NCBI GenBank assembly: GCA_029204225.1
Contig: CM055102.1
Coordinates: 18,278,937-18,342,936 of the forward strand
Source: Diphasiastrum complanatum
Lineage: Eukaryota; Streptophyta; Lycopodiopsida; Lycopodiales; Lycopodiaceae
Direction: 5' to 3'
DNA length: 64,000 nucleotides
Part shown: one piece after another, positions 1 to 11,400 of the stretch
How the letters are laid out: the number at the start of each line of letters is the position of its first letter
Position numbering within the stretch: the stretch's first letter is position 1
Notes under the pieces: model-generated
Database searches by the model: none
The model's input: the letters and a program-made list of their open reading frames with translations, nothing else
What the model was told of the DNA's origin: nothing
Translations under genes and position numbers: made by a program

Positions 1-138
<138 letters not shown>

Positions 139-831
139 TGTGAAGATGTCTGATTCACCACCATTAATTTATAGCTTTCTAAGAAAAATGTAGGGTTTGT
201 CTCATGTTATTGGATTGTGCTACTGCTAGGTGTCATGATCTTATCATTCTACAGATAGCTTGTTAAAACAAGTCTTCACAAAAATCAATAAGGCCTTTCA
301 AGTGAAAGCTTATTACTAAGTTTGAAAATATGAAAATTTGTATTGATGTGATTTGTCCCTGTTTTGTGGTAGCAATGTAATCTCATGCATTGAAATGTAA
401 GAGCATAACAAAATGATTATATAATAACATACACATTGAACATAGTCCATGAGAAGAGAGAGAGAGAGAGGAGAGAGAATTTGCACATTAGGAAAGTATT
501 TATGTGCTTGGAAAAAGGAAATGGTAATACTCCTACTGAACCTTCCTCCCCTATTCTCGATATTCCTTTGTCATCGCATCCTCTTGTGTTTATTGATGAC
601 CTAGATGAGGATACGTGGGCTAGAATCAAAGTTCACTTTGAGACTGGATTCAATAGAATAAACCTTCCTCAAGCTATAATTTGGAACTGGAAGAGGCCTT
701 TCTTCAAATGTAGGTGTGGGGAAAAATGTAAAAACAGTTTCTCTGTCATCTAGTTTGACCATGTCATTTGGCGTATGTAAAGGATAAACTTACCAATCTT
801 TTACCTATAAATTTTATAGGAAACGACACTT
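139..831. other. Non-coding stretch before the first LTR
   Basis: AT-rich sequence with a second short GA run at about 453-476. A 105-codon open frame (436-753) begins inside that GA run and matches no family I recognise. No convincing gene is seen. Confidence 0.5.
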
Positions 832-1525
832 TGTGAAAAATGTAAAAAGGTTATCTATGTTAGTTGTATGGGTCTTACACTTTTCTATGTCAAGCATCTT
901 GGTGTAGAATGTCGATAGGTCAAAAATTGGCATAGATGGCAAATCGGTCAAATCCACATGTAATGCCTCTATTGAGCCAAAGTAGTTTAGGAGGTGAAAC
1001 TCGAGCTAAATAGGTTTTTGACAAGTGTCTTGATTTAGTTTGATGAGTGACAAGTCAAAGTTCAAGAGGTCCAATAAAATTTAGAGGTGGAAGTATCAAT
1101 GGTCCAATAGGATTTGAGATATGCTTGTGAATGGACCAATAGAATCAAGAGGTGAATGCATCAATGGTCCAATAGGATTAAGAGGTTGTAAATATGAGGT
1201 TCAATCATGTTTGAGTTAGAATTAACTCGTGGATCTACGAGTATCATTGTACTGCTCATTCTATGCTAAGTAATGTGGAGATCAAGTGTGATTTTGAGAC
1301 TAAGTGTTTTCTTGTTTTCTCTCTCTACTTGAGAGCTATTGGTTGGATTCTCTCTCTACTCGAGAGCTGGCTGTTGGAAGTGAGTTGATGCATGTAGTAG
1401 TGTGTTTTTGCCATTGAGAGTAAGATAGAGCTTGAATCTCAATCTAATCTTGATTATTGTGCATTCACACACCTTAGGAGATCTAAATCACATGTAGTGG
1501 GCACTCCACACGTGTAAAATTCACA
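832..1525 (+). mobile_element. LTR, copia family I (5' LTR of a truncated element)
   Basis: This stretch is a diverged copy of the LTR at 51638-52462. It starts TGTGAAAAATG, shares the blocks around GGCATAGATGGCAAAT and the repeated phrase about a 'GGTCCAATAG' motif, and ends in ATTCACA. It is followed immediately by TAGTATCAGAGCC (from 1526), a one-base variant of the primer-binding site for initiator tRNA-Met. The conserved leader continues to 1663, where another element has inserted. No gag follows, so only the 5' end of this element survives. No matching 3' LTR or target duplication was found for it. Confidence 0.75.
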
Positions 1526-1663
1526 TAGTATCAGAGCCTACCTAAGGTTACCATGCATTTCCAATCATTAGTATGAAAGTTTTCCACCAATATTGAGCTA
1601 GAAATTGTCAAGATCCATTTTCCTAGCTATCTTGTTCAATCTTGGATCAAAAGAGATCAATAG
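1526..1663 (+). mobile_element. PBS and leader of family I element, part 1
   Basis: A PBS-like TAGTATCAGAGCC is followed by a leader that aligns with 52463-52600 of the second family I element (shared blocks CTACCTAAGGTTACCATGCAT and TTTTCCTAGCTATCTTGTTC). The leader is cut at 1663 by the nested insertion. It resumes at 3638, starting with GGCATTGATTGGGTCTGAC, and runs to about 3745, where the homology ends. Confidence 0.75.
1659..1663. repeat. Target-site duplication AATAG (left)
   Basis: AATAG directly precedes the nested element at 1664. It is repeated at 3633-3637 directly after the element's 3' end. Five bases is the usual target duplication of copia elements. Confidence 0.85.
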
Positions 1664-2308
1664 TGTTAGAATTTAGCAATTTTCACGTGGTTTTTTTGAT
1701 GTATTTGACATCTATGTGGATCCACACGTGTGAGGACCTGTCCACACGTGTGAAATGACACTTGTAATATTCAGATCCATTTTGTTTAGCTTTCATTTGA
1801 GTCAAATATGACATCTCCTAAACTATAGGAGTTAGGTCCTAGATTGTAGGAATCTAGAAGGTCAACACAAACCACCAATGGATGATGTGGCAAACTTGAT
1901 AGATCTTATCCAAAGTAGATATGGATGAGTACAATGAGCTGTCCCACACGTGTTGGATGCAGCTTAGAGAGAGATTATGGTGATTGTGTACTTGATCCAT
2001 GATGGATCCATTGTGAACCTAATGTTGAGAAACATTGGTTTGTGGAGTCTATAGCACTTTCTTTGTGAATGAATGCTTTGTAATTCATAAGTAAACTAAT
2101 TTTCTGTTATCAGGCCATACAATAGCTGTACTACATGTGAAGCCGTGGGTCATCATTTCTTGATTATTCTTGCTTGGAATCACAATAATTGTCAACTAGA
2201 AGCTTGATTTGGAGGCTAGTTTTGATGTAGATCAATATCCCAAGCTACGAATCACTCTTTATGATCATTTGTAGATCTGATTTAGTCCTAAAACTATGAA
2301 ATTTTACA
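1664..2308 (+). repeat. 5' LTR of nested element (645 bp)
   Basis: Begins TGTTAGAATTTAGC and ends CTATGAAATTTTACA just before a perfect TGGTATCAGAGCC primer-binding site. Its last 138 bases (2171-2308) match 3496-3632 with scattered substitutions. Confidence 0.88.
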
Positions 2309-2772
2309 TGGTATCAGAGCCAAGTCAAAGAGCTTAGTTGATGATCCAAATATCTTCATTTTGGTGAAAGCATTGGTGCTAGGTTCATTTTGAAGGAGGG
2401 CAACCTTTACTAATAGTTTACTTGTGATGTTGAGGTTCAGATTAGTGTGTAAAGTTCAGATGTACTTCTCACACGTGTGAGAGGCTATTGGAGTTGCATT
2501 TTCACCAAAACTTTGTGTTTTTTCAATATTTGAGCTTCAAAATAAGTTGTGAAGGGTGAAACTAGTGATGTGCTTGTAAAAATCCATTGTTTCCATTAAA
2601 GATTTGATGTGGAATGGTCAATTAAACCTCCAAATCATTGAGAGTCAGTTTTGAGGCTTATGTTTTTAGTTCAGGAGTGAAGCTAAATTCCATTCTAAAC
2701 ACTATAGGAAGGCATTGGCACTTCCAAGAGTCAAATCCGAGTTTCCAAATTGAATAGATTGTGTAGAAACCA

Positions 2773-3495
2773 CTTGAGTGCAAATGGATCTATAGATTTA
2801 AGTACAATCAAGATGGGAGCATCAACATATACAAGGCAAGGCTAGTGGCAAAGGGGTTCTTGCAAACCAAGGGAGTAGATTTTGATGAAACTTTTGCTCA
2901 TGTTGCTAAAGTAGTTTCCATAAGGTTGATCATTTCTCTTGCAACTACTTTCAATTGGCCTCTATTTCAACTTGACGTGACTAATGCATTTCTCAATGGC
3001 TATTTGGAAGAGGAGATCTTCATGAGGCAACCCGAGGGCTTCATCAAAGAAGATCAAGAAGAAAAAGTGTGTTTGTTGCTAAGAAGCCTTTATGGGCTTA
3101 AGCAAGCACCTAGAGCTTGGTACTCTAGATTGAATGCTTTCTTGAACTCTATAAGATTTGTTTTAAGTGCTTATGGTCCTTCTTTGTACTTAAGATTCAA
3201 TGACGGTAAAATCATCATTCTCATTTTGTATGTAGATGCCATTATCCTTAGTGGAAATGATCATGATGGTATACAAGAAGTGAAAGTAGCAATATCTAAA
3301 GATTTCAAAATGGTGGATCTTGGTAATCTTCATTTTATATCAAGAATAGAAGTTTCAAGAAGCAACGATTTGAGTTTTATTTGTCAATCCATGTATGCTT
3401 CTTCTATTCTAGAAAAGTTTGAAATGAAAGATTGTAAAGGAGTAGAAACTTCTATGGAGCAAAATGTAAAAGTTTCTAATAGTGATGATGAAGCA
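2773..3495 (+). pseudogene. Partial Ty1-copia reverse transcriptase (nested element)
   Basis: The reading frame is open from LECKWIYRFKYNQDGS at 2773, through the copia RT blocks KARLVAKGFLQTKGVDFDET, LDVTNAFLNGYLEEEIFM and SLYGLKQAPRAWY, to the palm motif. The catalytic YVDD box is YVDA here (LYVDAIILSGND), so one of the two catalytic aspartates is lost. The frame runs into the truncated 3' LTR at the deletion junction (about 3495) and stops there. The protein is close to the RT of copies A and B (6403-7515 and 20123-20755). It is a dead fragment. Confidence 0.9.
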
Positions 3496-3632
3496 TGCTT
3501 GGAATCACAATAATTGTGAACTAGAAGCTTGATTTGGAAGCTAGTCCTGATGTAGATCAGATACCAAGCTACCAATCACTCTTTATGATCATTTGTAGAT
3601 CTGATTCAGTCCTAAAACTATGAAATTTGACA
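3496..3632 (+). repeat. 3' LTR remnant of nested element
   Basis: Corresponds to bases 2171-2308 of the 5' LTR and starts TGCTTGGAATCACAA directly after RT codons. It ends ATTTGACA before the AATAG duplication. The deletion that removed RNase H also removed the 5' three-quarters of this LTR. Confidence 0.85.
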
Positions 3633-3637
3633 AATAG
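3633..3637. repeat. Target-site duplication AATAG (right)
   Basis: Matches 1659-1663. The interrupted family I leader resumes immediately afterwards. Confidence 0.85.
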
Positions 3638-3745
3638 GGCATTGATTGGGTCTGACTTGGTATTGTGACGGAATCATGTGCTCAGACATGTGTGAGGAAC
3701 TTTTAGTTTCATTTGAGAGTTCTCTTTCATGTTTGATCCAAAAAT
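3638..3745 (+). mobile_element. Leader of family I element, part 2
   Basis: Aligns with about 52600-52715 (GATTGGGTCTGAC, GTGCTCAGACATGTG, GAGTTCTCT). Homology stops near 3745. Bases 3746-3851 are unassigned. Confidence 0.7.
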
Positions 3746-4699
3746 CTTGCTAGATAGCCTCGAAAAGACAGTGATCGAGATTCGAGAAGAAGTCACATGG
3801 ATGCTTCTAACCAAGCTCTCTACAGCAACAAGGAGAAGATGAAGAAATAAGTTAAAGATGTATATTTGATATATGAAATTTTTTGCTTTGGTTGTGTGCA
3901 TGATAGTAATGAAAGTTAAAAATTAGATAATATTAAAAATGTTTCTAGCTCCTAGCTTTTCAAATTAGGTTAAATATCCATTGTAAGAATATGCCACAAC
4001 TTTCTTCGTCAACAAAAGGATTAAGTCACCAAAAAGATATATCATTGCAAGGACTTTCATGACAATTGGATGACATCATGTTGAACCAAAGACTCCAATA
4101 TGATTCATGGCTTATGATCATGGCAATGTATGTATAAGCATATCAGCCCATCAACTTGGACAAATGCCATCTATTCCAAAGTGTGCTTCTAGTTGTATTT
4201 GTGCATAAAGAATCACATGGAAGATTTTTCAAAGAAAGCTCTTTAGTTTGTTCATTGTATGTAATATATACAATTTTATTGCATCTCCTTGTAACAACAA
4301 GAATCTTGATCATTTAGATGCCATAATACTTTTAAACTTGGAAAGGAAGAGGGAGATGACAGTTTATACAAAGTCCAATAAGACTACTTCCATTTGGCTT
4401 AAGTAGCCTATTGACATGAAGATCCATGTGTGCTACAAAAGCATCAATGACTTGTTTGATACAATATTTTCCTATCTATTCATCAAACACTAACATTTGA
4501 AATTACATGAAATTCAAACATCCTTGATTCTCATGCTATTAATAATCTCTTGAAGTATGTGTTAAATGATAGGTTTATGTTGCAGTATTGTATTGCAAAC
4601 TTGCAACAAAGGAATTGAGATATTAAAGTTCTTTGACACAAACACAATAACTCAATAATAATAAAAAGCATTAGATATATAAGAAGGACAAATCAAATT

Positions 4700-4960
4700 T
4701 CAAATGCTTTTTTTGTAGCAAGAAAGGGCATTTTGCATCAGAATGTCGCAAGAAGAAGGCACAAGAGAACAAGCCAAGCAACATTGCATATCAAGAGGAG
4801 GATGAAGAAGAATCATCCTTGATGGTTTTCAGCACATCACCATCATCCAAGTGCAACACCAATGATTCTTGGTGGATTGATAGTGGGGCTAGCTCCCACA
4901 TGACTTTTCAAAAGACTATTTCTCCACTTTATTCTCTTATAATGATGATCAAGAGTGTAG
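4700..4960 (+). pseudogene. Copia gag zinc knuckle and protease start (copy A)
   Basis: Translation gives the retroviral-type CCHC knuckle CFFCSKKGHFASEC. A basic, Gln/Glu-rich linker follows, then the aspartic protease active site in WWIDSGASSHMTF. The frame then breaks and the GAG-pre-integrase region resumes in another frame at 4966. Confidence 0.85.
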
Positions 4961-4965
4961 AATAA

Positions 4966-6117
4966 GTGGTATTGGAACCATTCCATTGTATGTTGGATTA
5001 TCCAAAAAAAAAAAACAGGATAAATCTTGAAAATGTCCTTTTTGTACCTAAGTCAACCAAGAATTTGTTAAGTGTTGGCCAATTAATGGATAATGGCCTA
5101 GATGTACAATTTAAGCATGGAGTTTGTTCCATCCTTAAGAATGGTAAATGCATAGCAAAGGGTTTTAAACAAGGTAGATTTTTTAAACTAGATGCTAATG
5201 TTGCAATAGAGAGCATGAATTTGGCAAAGGTGGAGATCTCTAATGTGGAGCTATGGCACACAAGGTTGGGCCACCCCAACTTCAAAGCTATGTGTCCAAC
5301 GGAGCTTGCACTCGACCTCCCCAAGCAATTATCAAAGTGTGAAAATCATTGTGAAGCTTGTACAGCCTCTCAAAGGCTCATAAGCTAACTTTCTCTAGAT
5401 CTACATCAATATCTAACACTTCTCTTGAAATCATCCATTCGGATGTTCATAGTTTCTCTTAAGAATCTAATGTTGGTGCCAAGTACTATGTAATCTTCAT
5501 TGATAATCATTCTAGATATTGTTGGATTTACCTCTTGTCTTGTAAATCTATGGTGTTTGATTCATTTGTAAAGTTCAAAACTCTTGTAGAAAATCAACCT
5601 AGTACCAAGATCAAGGTATTAAGAAGTGATAATGGAGGTGAATATATCTCCAATAAGTTGATAGAGTTTTGTGGTTCTAATGGCATTAAGAGGGGGTTGG
5701 TCACGTCCATATACCCCTCAACAAAATGGAGTGGCCGAGAGGAGAAATAGATCTCTTTGTGAGTGTGCTAAAGCCTTAAGGCTAGATGCTTCTCTACCCA
5801 AACCATTTTGGGGTGAGGCAATCACATTTGCTAATTTCTTATGCAATAGATTGCTCAACCAAGCCATTGGAGGAATCACACCATATGAAGCTCTATTTGG
5901 AGAGAAGCTAAATCTCATGGATCTAAATATTTTTGGATCCATTTGCTATGTACACCAGTCCTTGGATACAAGGAAGAAGGATGATGCAACCTCCATCAAA
6001 GGCATCTTTGTGGGATATAGTGAGAATAGCAAAGGTTATAGAGTCTTCAATCCTATCACTAAGAAAGTAATAGTGAGTAGGGATGTTATTTTTATGAAGG
6101 ACATGCTTGTGAAATGA
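4966..6117 (+). pseudogene. Copia GAG-pre-integrase and integrase (copy A)
   Basis: Frame one (4966-5388) has the pre-integrase phrases NLLSVGQLMDNGLDV and LWHTRLGHPNFKAM, with HHCC-type zinc ligands toward its end. After a stop, 5535-5750 and 5671-6117 carry the integrase core: SDNGGEY with the second catalytic Asp, the region around PYTPQQNGVAERRNRS with the catalytic Glu, and the C-terminal KKDDATSIKGIFVGYSEN. A frameshift near 5700 splits the core. Confidence 0.88.
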
Positions 6118-6402
6118 ATGACAATGCTACTAATCATCTTGATTCTAGGATGGAGGAGGAGCTTCAAAGTGATGAAGAGCTGGAGGATCCACCTCAAGAG
6201 CCAAGGACCACAAGAAGATCCACAACAGCAAGGGCCGAGCCATTGAGGCTTACTTTTATGATAGCAAAAGTGATCAAAGGGAAGGCATTGCATCTTTTAC
6301 CTCTTACACTTTTCTTACTTCAATGCTTGATGAACCAACTTGCTATGAAGATGCTTGTAAATCAAAGAGTTGGATGGATGCTATGCAAGTGGAGTATGAT
6401 GC

Positions 6403-7545
6403 TTGAATCATATTTGGGATCTTCCTCAAGGGAAGAAACTACTTGATTGCAAGTGGGTGTATAGATTGAAGTATAATCAAGATGGATCAATATGTAAGCA
6501 TAAAGCTAGGCTTGTAGCAAAAGGTTTTTTGCAAATCAAAGGAATTGATTATGATGAAACTTTTGCTCATGTGGCTAAGCTTGTTACAATTAGATTGATC
6601 ATAAGTCTTGCAACTACCTTCAATTGGGAGCTATTCAAACTTGATTTTACAATTACCTTCCTCAATGGCTACTTGGAGGAAGAGATCTACATGAGGCAAC
6701 CCGAGGGCTTCATCAAGGAAAATCATGAAGGAAATGTGTGTTTTTTGAAGAAGAGTCTTTATGGACAAAAGCAAGCACCTAGAGCATGGTACTCTAGGCT
6801 AAACTCTTTCCCTATCTCCATCAACTTTGTTTTAAGTGCTTATGATCCATCATTGTACATAAGATTTCATGATGGGAAGATCATTATCCTTGTATTGTAT
6901 GTTGATGACATTATTTTGAGTGGAAATGATCTAGATGGAATAAGAGATGTAAAAATTGCATTATCTAAAGAGTTTAAAATGGTAGATCTCGGCCTATTGA
7001 GCTTCATTCTAGGAATAGAAGTCATAAGAGGATGTGATTTTAGTTTTATTTGTCAATCTAAATATTCTACATCCATCCTAAATAGATTTGGAATGAAAAT
7101 TTGTAAAGGCATTGAGACTCCAATGGAGCAACATGTAAAAACATCTATTGATGGTGATGAAGCATTCTTTGAGGACATAACTTTATATAGAAGGCTTATA
7201 GGCTCCTTGATATATTTAGCTATAACTAGACCTGATCTTAGTTATAGTGTAGGAAAATTAAGCCAATTCATGCAAATTCCTTTGATATCACATTGGAAGA
7301 TGGCCAAAAGAGTTCTTAGATACATCTCATTAACTAAGAATTTTGGCATATTGTATAGTGGGACTAATCTTGGCTTAAGAGCCTATAGTGACTCGGATTT
7401 TGCAGGTAACAAAATGGATCGAAAGTCAACAAGTGCATTTGACACATTCTTATGTGATGGAATAGTATCATGGCTTTCCAAAAAGCAAGTTACAATTTCC
7501 TTATCTTTCACATAATCCGACTATAAGGCCTTGACATCAACATGC
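6403..7545 (+). pseudogene. Copia RT and partial RNase H (copy A)
   Basis: Contains LLDCKWVYRLKYNQDGS, KARLVAKGFLQIKGIDYDET, SLYGQKQAPRAWYSRL and an intact palm box LYVDDIILSGNDLDG. After the RT come IGSLIYLAITRPDLSYSVGK and the RNase H entry YSDSDFAGNKMDRKST. The frame stops at 7515, where copy B still reads the normal TESDYLAL motif. Homology ends about 30 bases later, so the RNase H is incomplete. The RT blocks look complete, although the polyprotein frame is broken upstream. Confidence 0.9.
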
Positions 7546-8477
7546 AATCAGGCGCAAATTGAGTTCGTCGAAGAATTGAAATTGCTTGCGAATGTTGCAA
7601 TGCAACAAAAATTCTAAATTGAGAGGAACCAGTGCAGAAAATAGCTTTAGTATTACATTACAATGAACTGATAATGTGTCAAATGTCGCAAATAGCAATC
7701 AATTGCACAGCCAATTGCTCTCAACCAGTTGCTTCACTTCCACTAAACAATTGCAAACTATAAATCTATTACAAGCTCACTTGATCCACAAGTTTACATG
7801 CGGTGGGTTCCATGATTTCACATCTCACAATCAATTTTTGGTGAGGTCTCTGTCAGGGAGTATGTTTGAATGCAGGAAACGACAAGCTTCCAAAGCGAAG
7901 GAGCATTCAGTAGACATACCTGCCTACTCTATGCTGTGCAGAATTACTTATTTGCTGAGTCCATTTGTGAGTTCAACTTCAAGCTCAGATTTGTAATCAA
8001 GCGGAGCTTTTGATTGCAACAAATTTGTAGGTGTTGTGTGTGAACCAATTCTCTTGAATAATAAGGCAAACCTGCAATTCTTCGGTAGGCTCAAGCCATT
8101 TCTCTGAATAACGAATTGAGGACAACCAATTTATGGAGTGAACATGATCTTGCTTTTTTTATGTGCTTTATGATGAGCTACACTAGAAGTATTTATATTC
8201 TCTTGATGCTGAGAATTTACCAGCTCATGGCAAAAAATCATATCTGTTGCTGGAATGTTGGTAACCCAAATTTTGGTTAATAAAATTACACTCAGTAGGT
8301 GTCATGGATCTCTGAGGTCGAGGATAACTCTTTGACTGGATACTCAAACCACCCTGCAAAAGATATTGGCACTTTAGCCTTGAGCTTCAACTTTAGTTGC
8401 AGATCTGTATATTCTATTGCTTGAGGTAACTTGCATGTCTGTTGGCCTTCGTGCAGAAGAAACAAATGGAGTGATCT
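7546..8477. other. Intergenic / 3' flank of the kelch gene
   Basis: AT-rich sequence between the broken end of copia copy A and the kelch stop codon. It should include the 3' UTR of the minus-strand kelch gene. I see no clear poly(A) signal and no convincing coding potential; the 106-codon plus-strand frame at 7676-7996 resembles nothing known to me. Confidence 0.5.
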
Positions 8478-11400
8478 CTAGGATGTGGGGTTAGAAGCAG
8501 CCGGTGTAGAAAGAGTTGGAGCTGCCAGAGTAACAGCAGCTTGAATGTCAGCTACAGAATCCCCACCTGAATTTTGTCCAACCCACAAGGCTGCTCTGGT
8601 GGGTACATAAGTCTGCACCTCATTCACAGTATGGGCTACACCTGGGGAGGATGACGCTGCCACAAACTGAATGTTATCTCCAACATGGCCCATTGTGGGA
8701 TGGTATGTCCCTGGAGGAGGCTGCCAGACCCAACTCCTCGCTTGCCCTCTAACCACACAAGATACATTTCCCACCATCTCCATGTTAGCTTGTGTAGATC
8801 CTGTATGTACATGATAAGTTTCGCCATGCACATCATCGTTTGCCCGTGTTCCTCCAACAACTGATACCTGGAGTGTTCCATTCTTTCTTATGTTGTTGTG
8901 CACATCTGATTCTGTGGCTCTCTGAATCTCTTTTAACGCTGTAGTCACAGATGAACAAGATATTGAGGTGGTATTTGGCAGCTTGTTAGTAGTGCAGGTT
9001 TCTGCGCCAGAATTGGCAGTGAAACAGACACAGTTTGCTCCAGCTGTTAATGTAGAATTTGTCAGATGAACAACGGGAAAGACTGGATAGCCAATCGGTG
9101 TCAAGTTTGAGGAACCTTGCTGTGCAACAGTTGAAGGAATGACAACCGAAGGTTGATGGGCAGCTAACACTGTTGGACGGACATGATCGTGATTTGAGGC
9201 AGGCACATTAACTACCGCAATTCCGCTAGATGAACTCTGAAAAAGAAGAATGCAAAATAAGATAAAAATTGGATTGATTACAATACTCAGCAATTTGCTA
9301 GGTTCTAGGAATTCTACAAATCAGGAAAAAACTGTCTCAACATGAAGGTTAAGCTTGGAGATGCTGTATTTCTTTCAACAGGTCACGAGTTGCAACTTAC
9401 ATGAGGAAATAATAAACCGCGAAAGACTTGACCGTTTAATTGAGCAGTCATAAGATAGCCAGAGTCGAAAGCACCATCAACACACCCACGAACTTCTGAT
9501 CCAACCTGCAAATGGATAATGATGGCAGATTGAGAAAGTGTTCTCAAGAGTATAAAGCTCAACAAAAATAATTAGCTTCAACTATTTATTCGTACAGTTT
9601 GGAAGTTTATAATACAGAAGCTTCTGCGGCTTCATATTTTTAAGTTACGCAGATACAGACTTCAGTTGACTGCTGAAAGGTTTAACCAGTTTGTGGTATT
9701 AGTGAGAAATTGCAATGAAGATTAGCAACCCTAAAAGCGTAAGGTACCATATGGCAACTCAGTTATCAACCACCTTTCACCTCTTCTTATTTGTTTACCG
9801 AAACACAAAATTTTGGGATCCGTGAGTAGAACTGATTCTTTCTTTTTGCCTTTGATCTCGTTTCATGATTCTAGAGTATCTTTCAAGCAACCTAGCCGAG
9901 ACAATTTCAGGATGTCTACCAATTTGCAAAGAGACAGTAATTTAAGAAAGCCTACCAAGTTGGGTAGACACTTAAGTCTGCAATTTGTCTGCTTTTGATG
10001 TTCGTCTCCCGTGATGGAACTTGCAGCCTGCCTCTGTTGTAGTAGAGTTCTAACCGTTGAATCTTGGGCACAGTGCTCAACAGCAACTGGTTTCAAGTGT
10101 GCGGACTGGGCCTCATATACAGGTAGAGATACTTTCTGGAGAGCGTGCAGCTGTAAAGTTGGGATACGCAGCATTCGTTGTCGTTCTATACTGAATAGCT
10201 GAGGGCCCAAATGGGAATGTTGCTTGTGTTGCCGAAATTTCTGGCTATAACGCCGGGCTTGATATTTTGAGCAAGCAAGTGTCCCTGGAGGTTGCTGAGG
10301 TAGCAGCATTGTGAAGTGTGGCTGCAAAGGTTTCGAATTTGTAGCCATAGCATGCAGCTTTTGCCTGATCTGTTCAGGATCAGTCTGTGATGGTGAAGAA
10401 TGATCGGATATTGGGGGAGAATGATCATCTGGTTCTGAATCCACTCCCTCTAACTTTCTCACTAAGTGTGATGTCTTTCTGCGCTTCAAATTTGTGTGAT
10501 CTGGAGAAAGGAGAGCAAACTGGAATTATTAGCAAGCTATATGAATACAGATGAAGTGGGTGTATTAACTCATACAATGAAAATCTATTTTATCCAGACC
10601 ATGAATTTATTCCACCACAGCCACTTGACAATTCTAGAATTTACAAAAGTTAAGATGATTAAGATTTAACGATCACAATTCACTAGTATAGATGTTTTAC
10701 ATTGCTCAGCTAAGAGCAAAAGCAGGAACAGTTTTCATATATGAAAGCTCACAAGTTTGTTCTGATAGATGGTAAGATAGCTGAATCTAAAGCATTCTTA
10801 GAGTGTAACTAGCTACATTTACTCCAGTTCCTTGCAGCTGAAAAGCCCCCTTCAGGTAGCTCCAAACCTAGGTAAGAAATCATAAAATTCAACAAAAGTC
10901 AAGATGAATTTGAACTTTCCAAAACGCCTGGAAAATTGAAAATTCACCCTGCAGGCTTAGAATCTTGCATGCTTACTATTCTCGGAGGCATGTGCCACCA
11001 TATTTTCGATGTAAGGCCATGGCACCTTCCTTAATCTCATTCTTTGCTGAAGCTCTGAGTGAGAATCACTCTTTGATGCACTTGTATTTAAAATTGTACT
11101 CAGCCCTGGCTTATGGAGGCTGTCAGCCTCGTTGATGCTAGGAATGCTCAGAGGACAACGGGAAATCCTTGATTCAGCCTTCATGTCCAAGCAGTTTCTC
11201 TTAGCAGTGTTTAGAAACTCTTCTTTCCACCTGCATCCTGTATTTCCTCCTATCTGTCAATCAGAACCACCATACAAGTACCAACAATTGAGTGAACTTA
11301 TGTAATGATAAGAAAATACCTTACCCTTAATGCCCATTATGCATCCCTGTGCCTCATGTATAATATCCCTGAACTCAAACTCATCGTTATTTTAAGAAAA

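Larger units (their letters stand above)
1664..3632 (+). mobile_element. Nested copia-type LTR element, internally deleted
   Basis: This insertion interrupts the leader of the family I element. It has a full 5' LTR (1664-2308, starting TGTTAG and ending TTTTACA), a perfect initiator tRNA-Met PBS (TGGTATCAGAGCC from 2309), about 460 bases of leader, a partial reverse transcriptase (2773-3495), and only the last 137 bases of the 3' LTR (3496-3632). It is bounded by the AATAG duplication. Gag, protease, integrase, RNase H and most of the 3' LTR are missing. The copy cannot be autonomous. Confidence 0.9.
3852..7545 (+). mobile_element. Copia element copy A (no LTRs, broken)
   Basis: A 3.7-kb body carries copia domains in the order zinc knuckle, protease, GAG-pre-integrase, integrase, RT, RNase H. 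The same body occurs inverted at 19622-23077 (copy B). Homology between the copies starts at TTAAAGATGTATATTTG (3852) and ends within the RNase H region near 7545, after CATCAACATGCAA. No LTR is seen at either end. The first 830 bases (3852-4680) are shared with copy B but contain no clear open gag. Several frame breaks (for example near 4960, 5390, 5720, 6117 and 6400) show it is a pseudo-element. Confidence 0.9.

Noticed and set aside
436-753. 105-codon plus-strand open frame
   Set aside because: It starts inside a GA microsatellite and has no recognised domain, splice context or homologue I can name. The opposite strand is also open over part of it, so chance is likely.
7676-7996. 106-codon plus-strand frame between copia copy A and the kelch gene
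   Set aside because: Low-complexity Ser/Leu/Thr composition and no domain. It probably overlaps the 3' flank of the minus-strand kelch gene.
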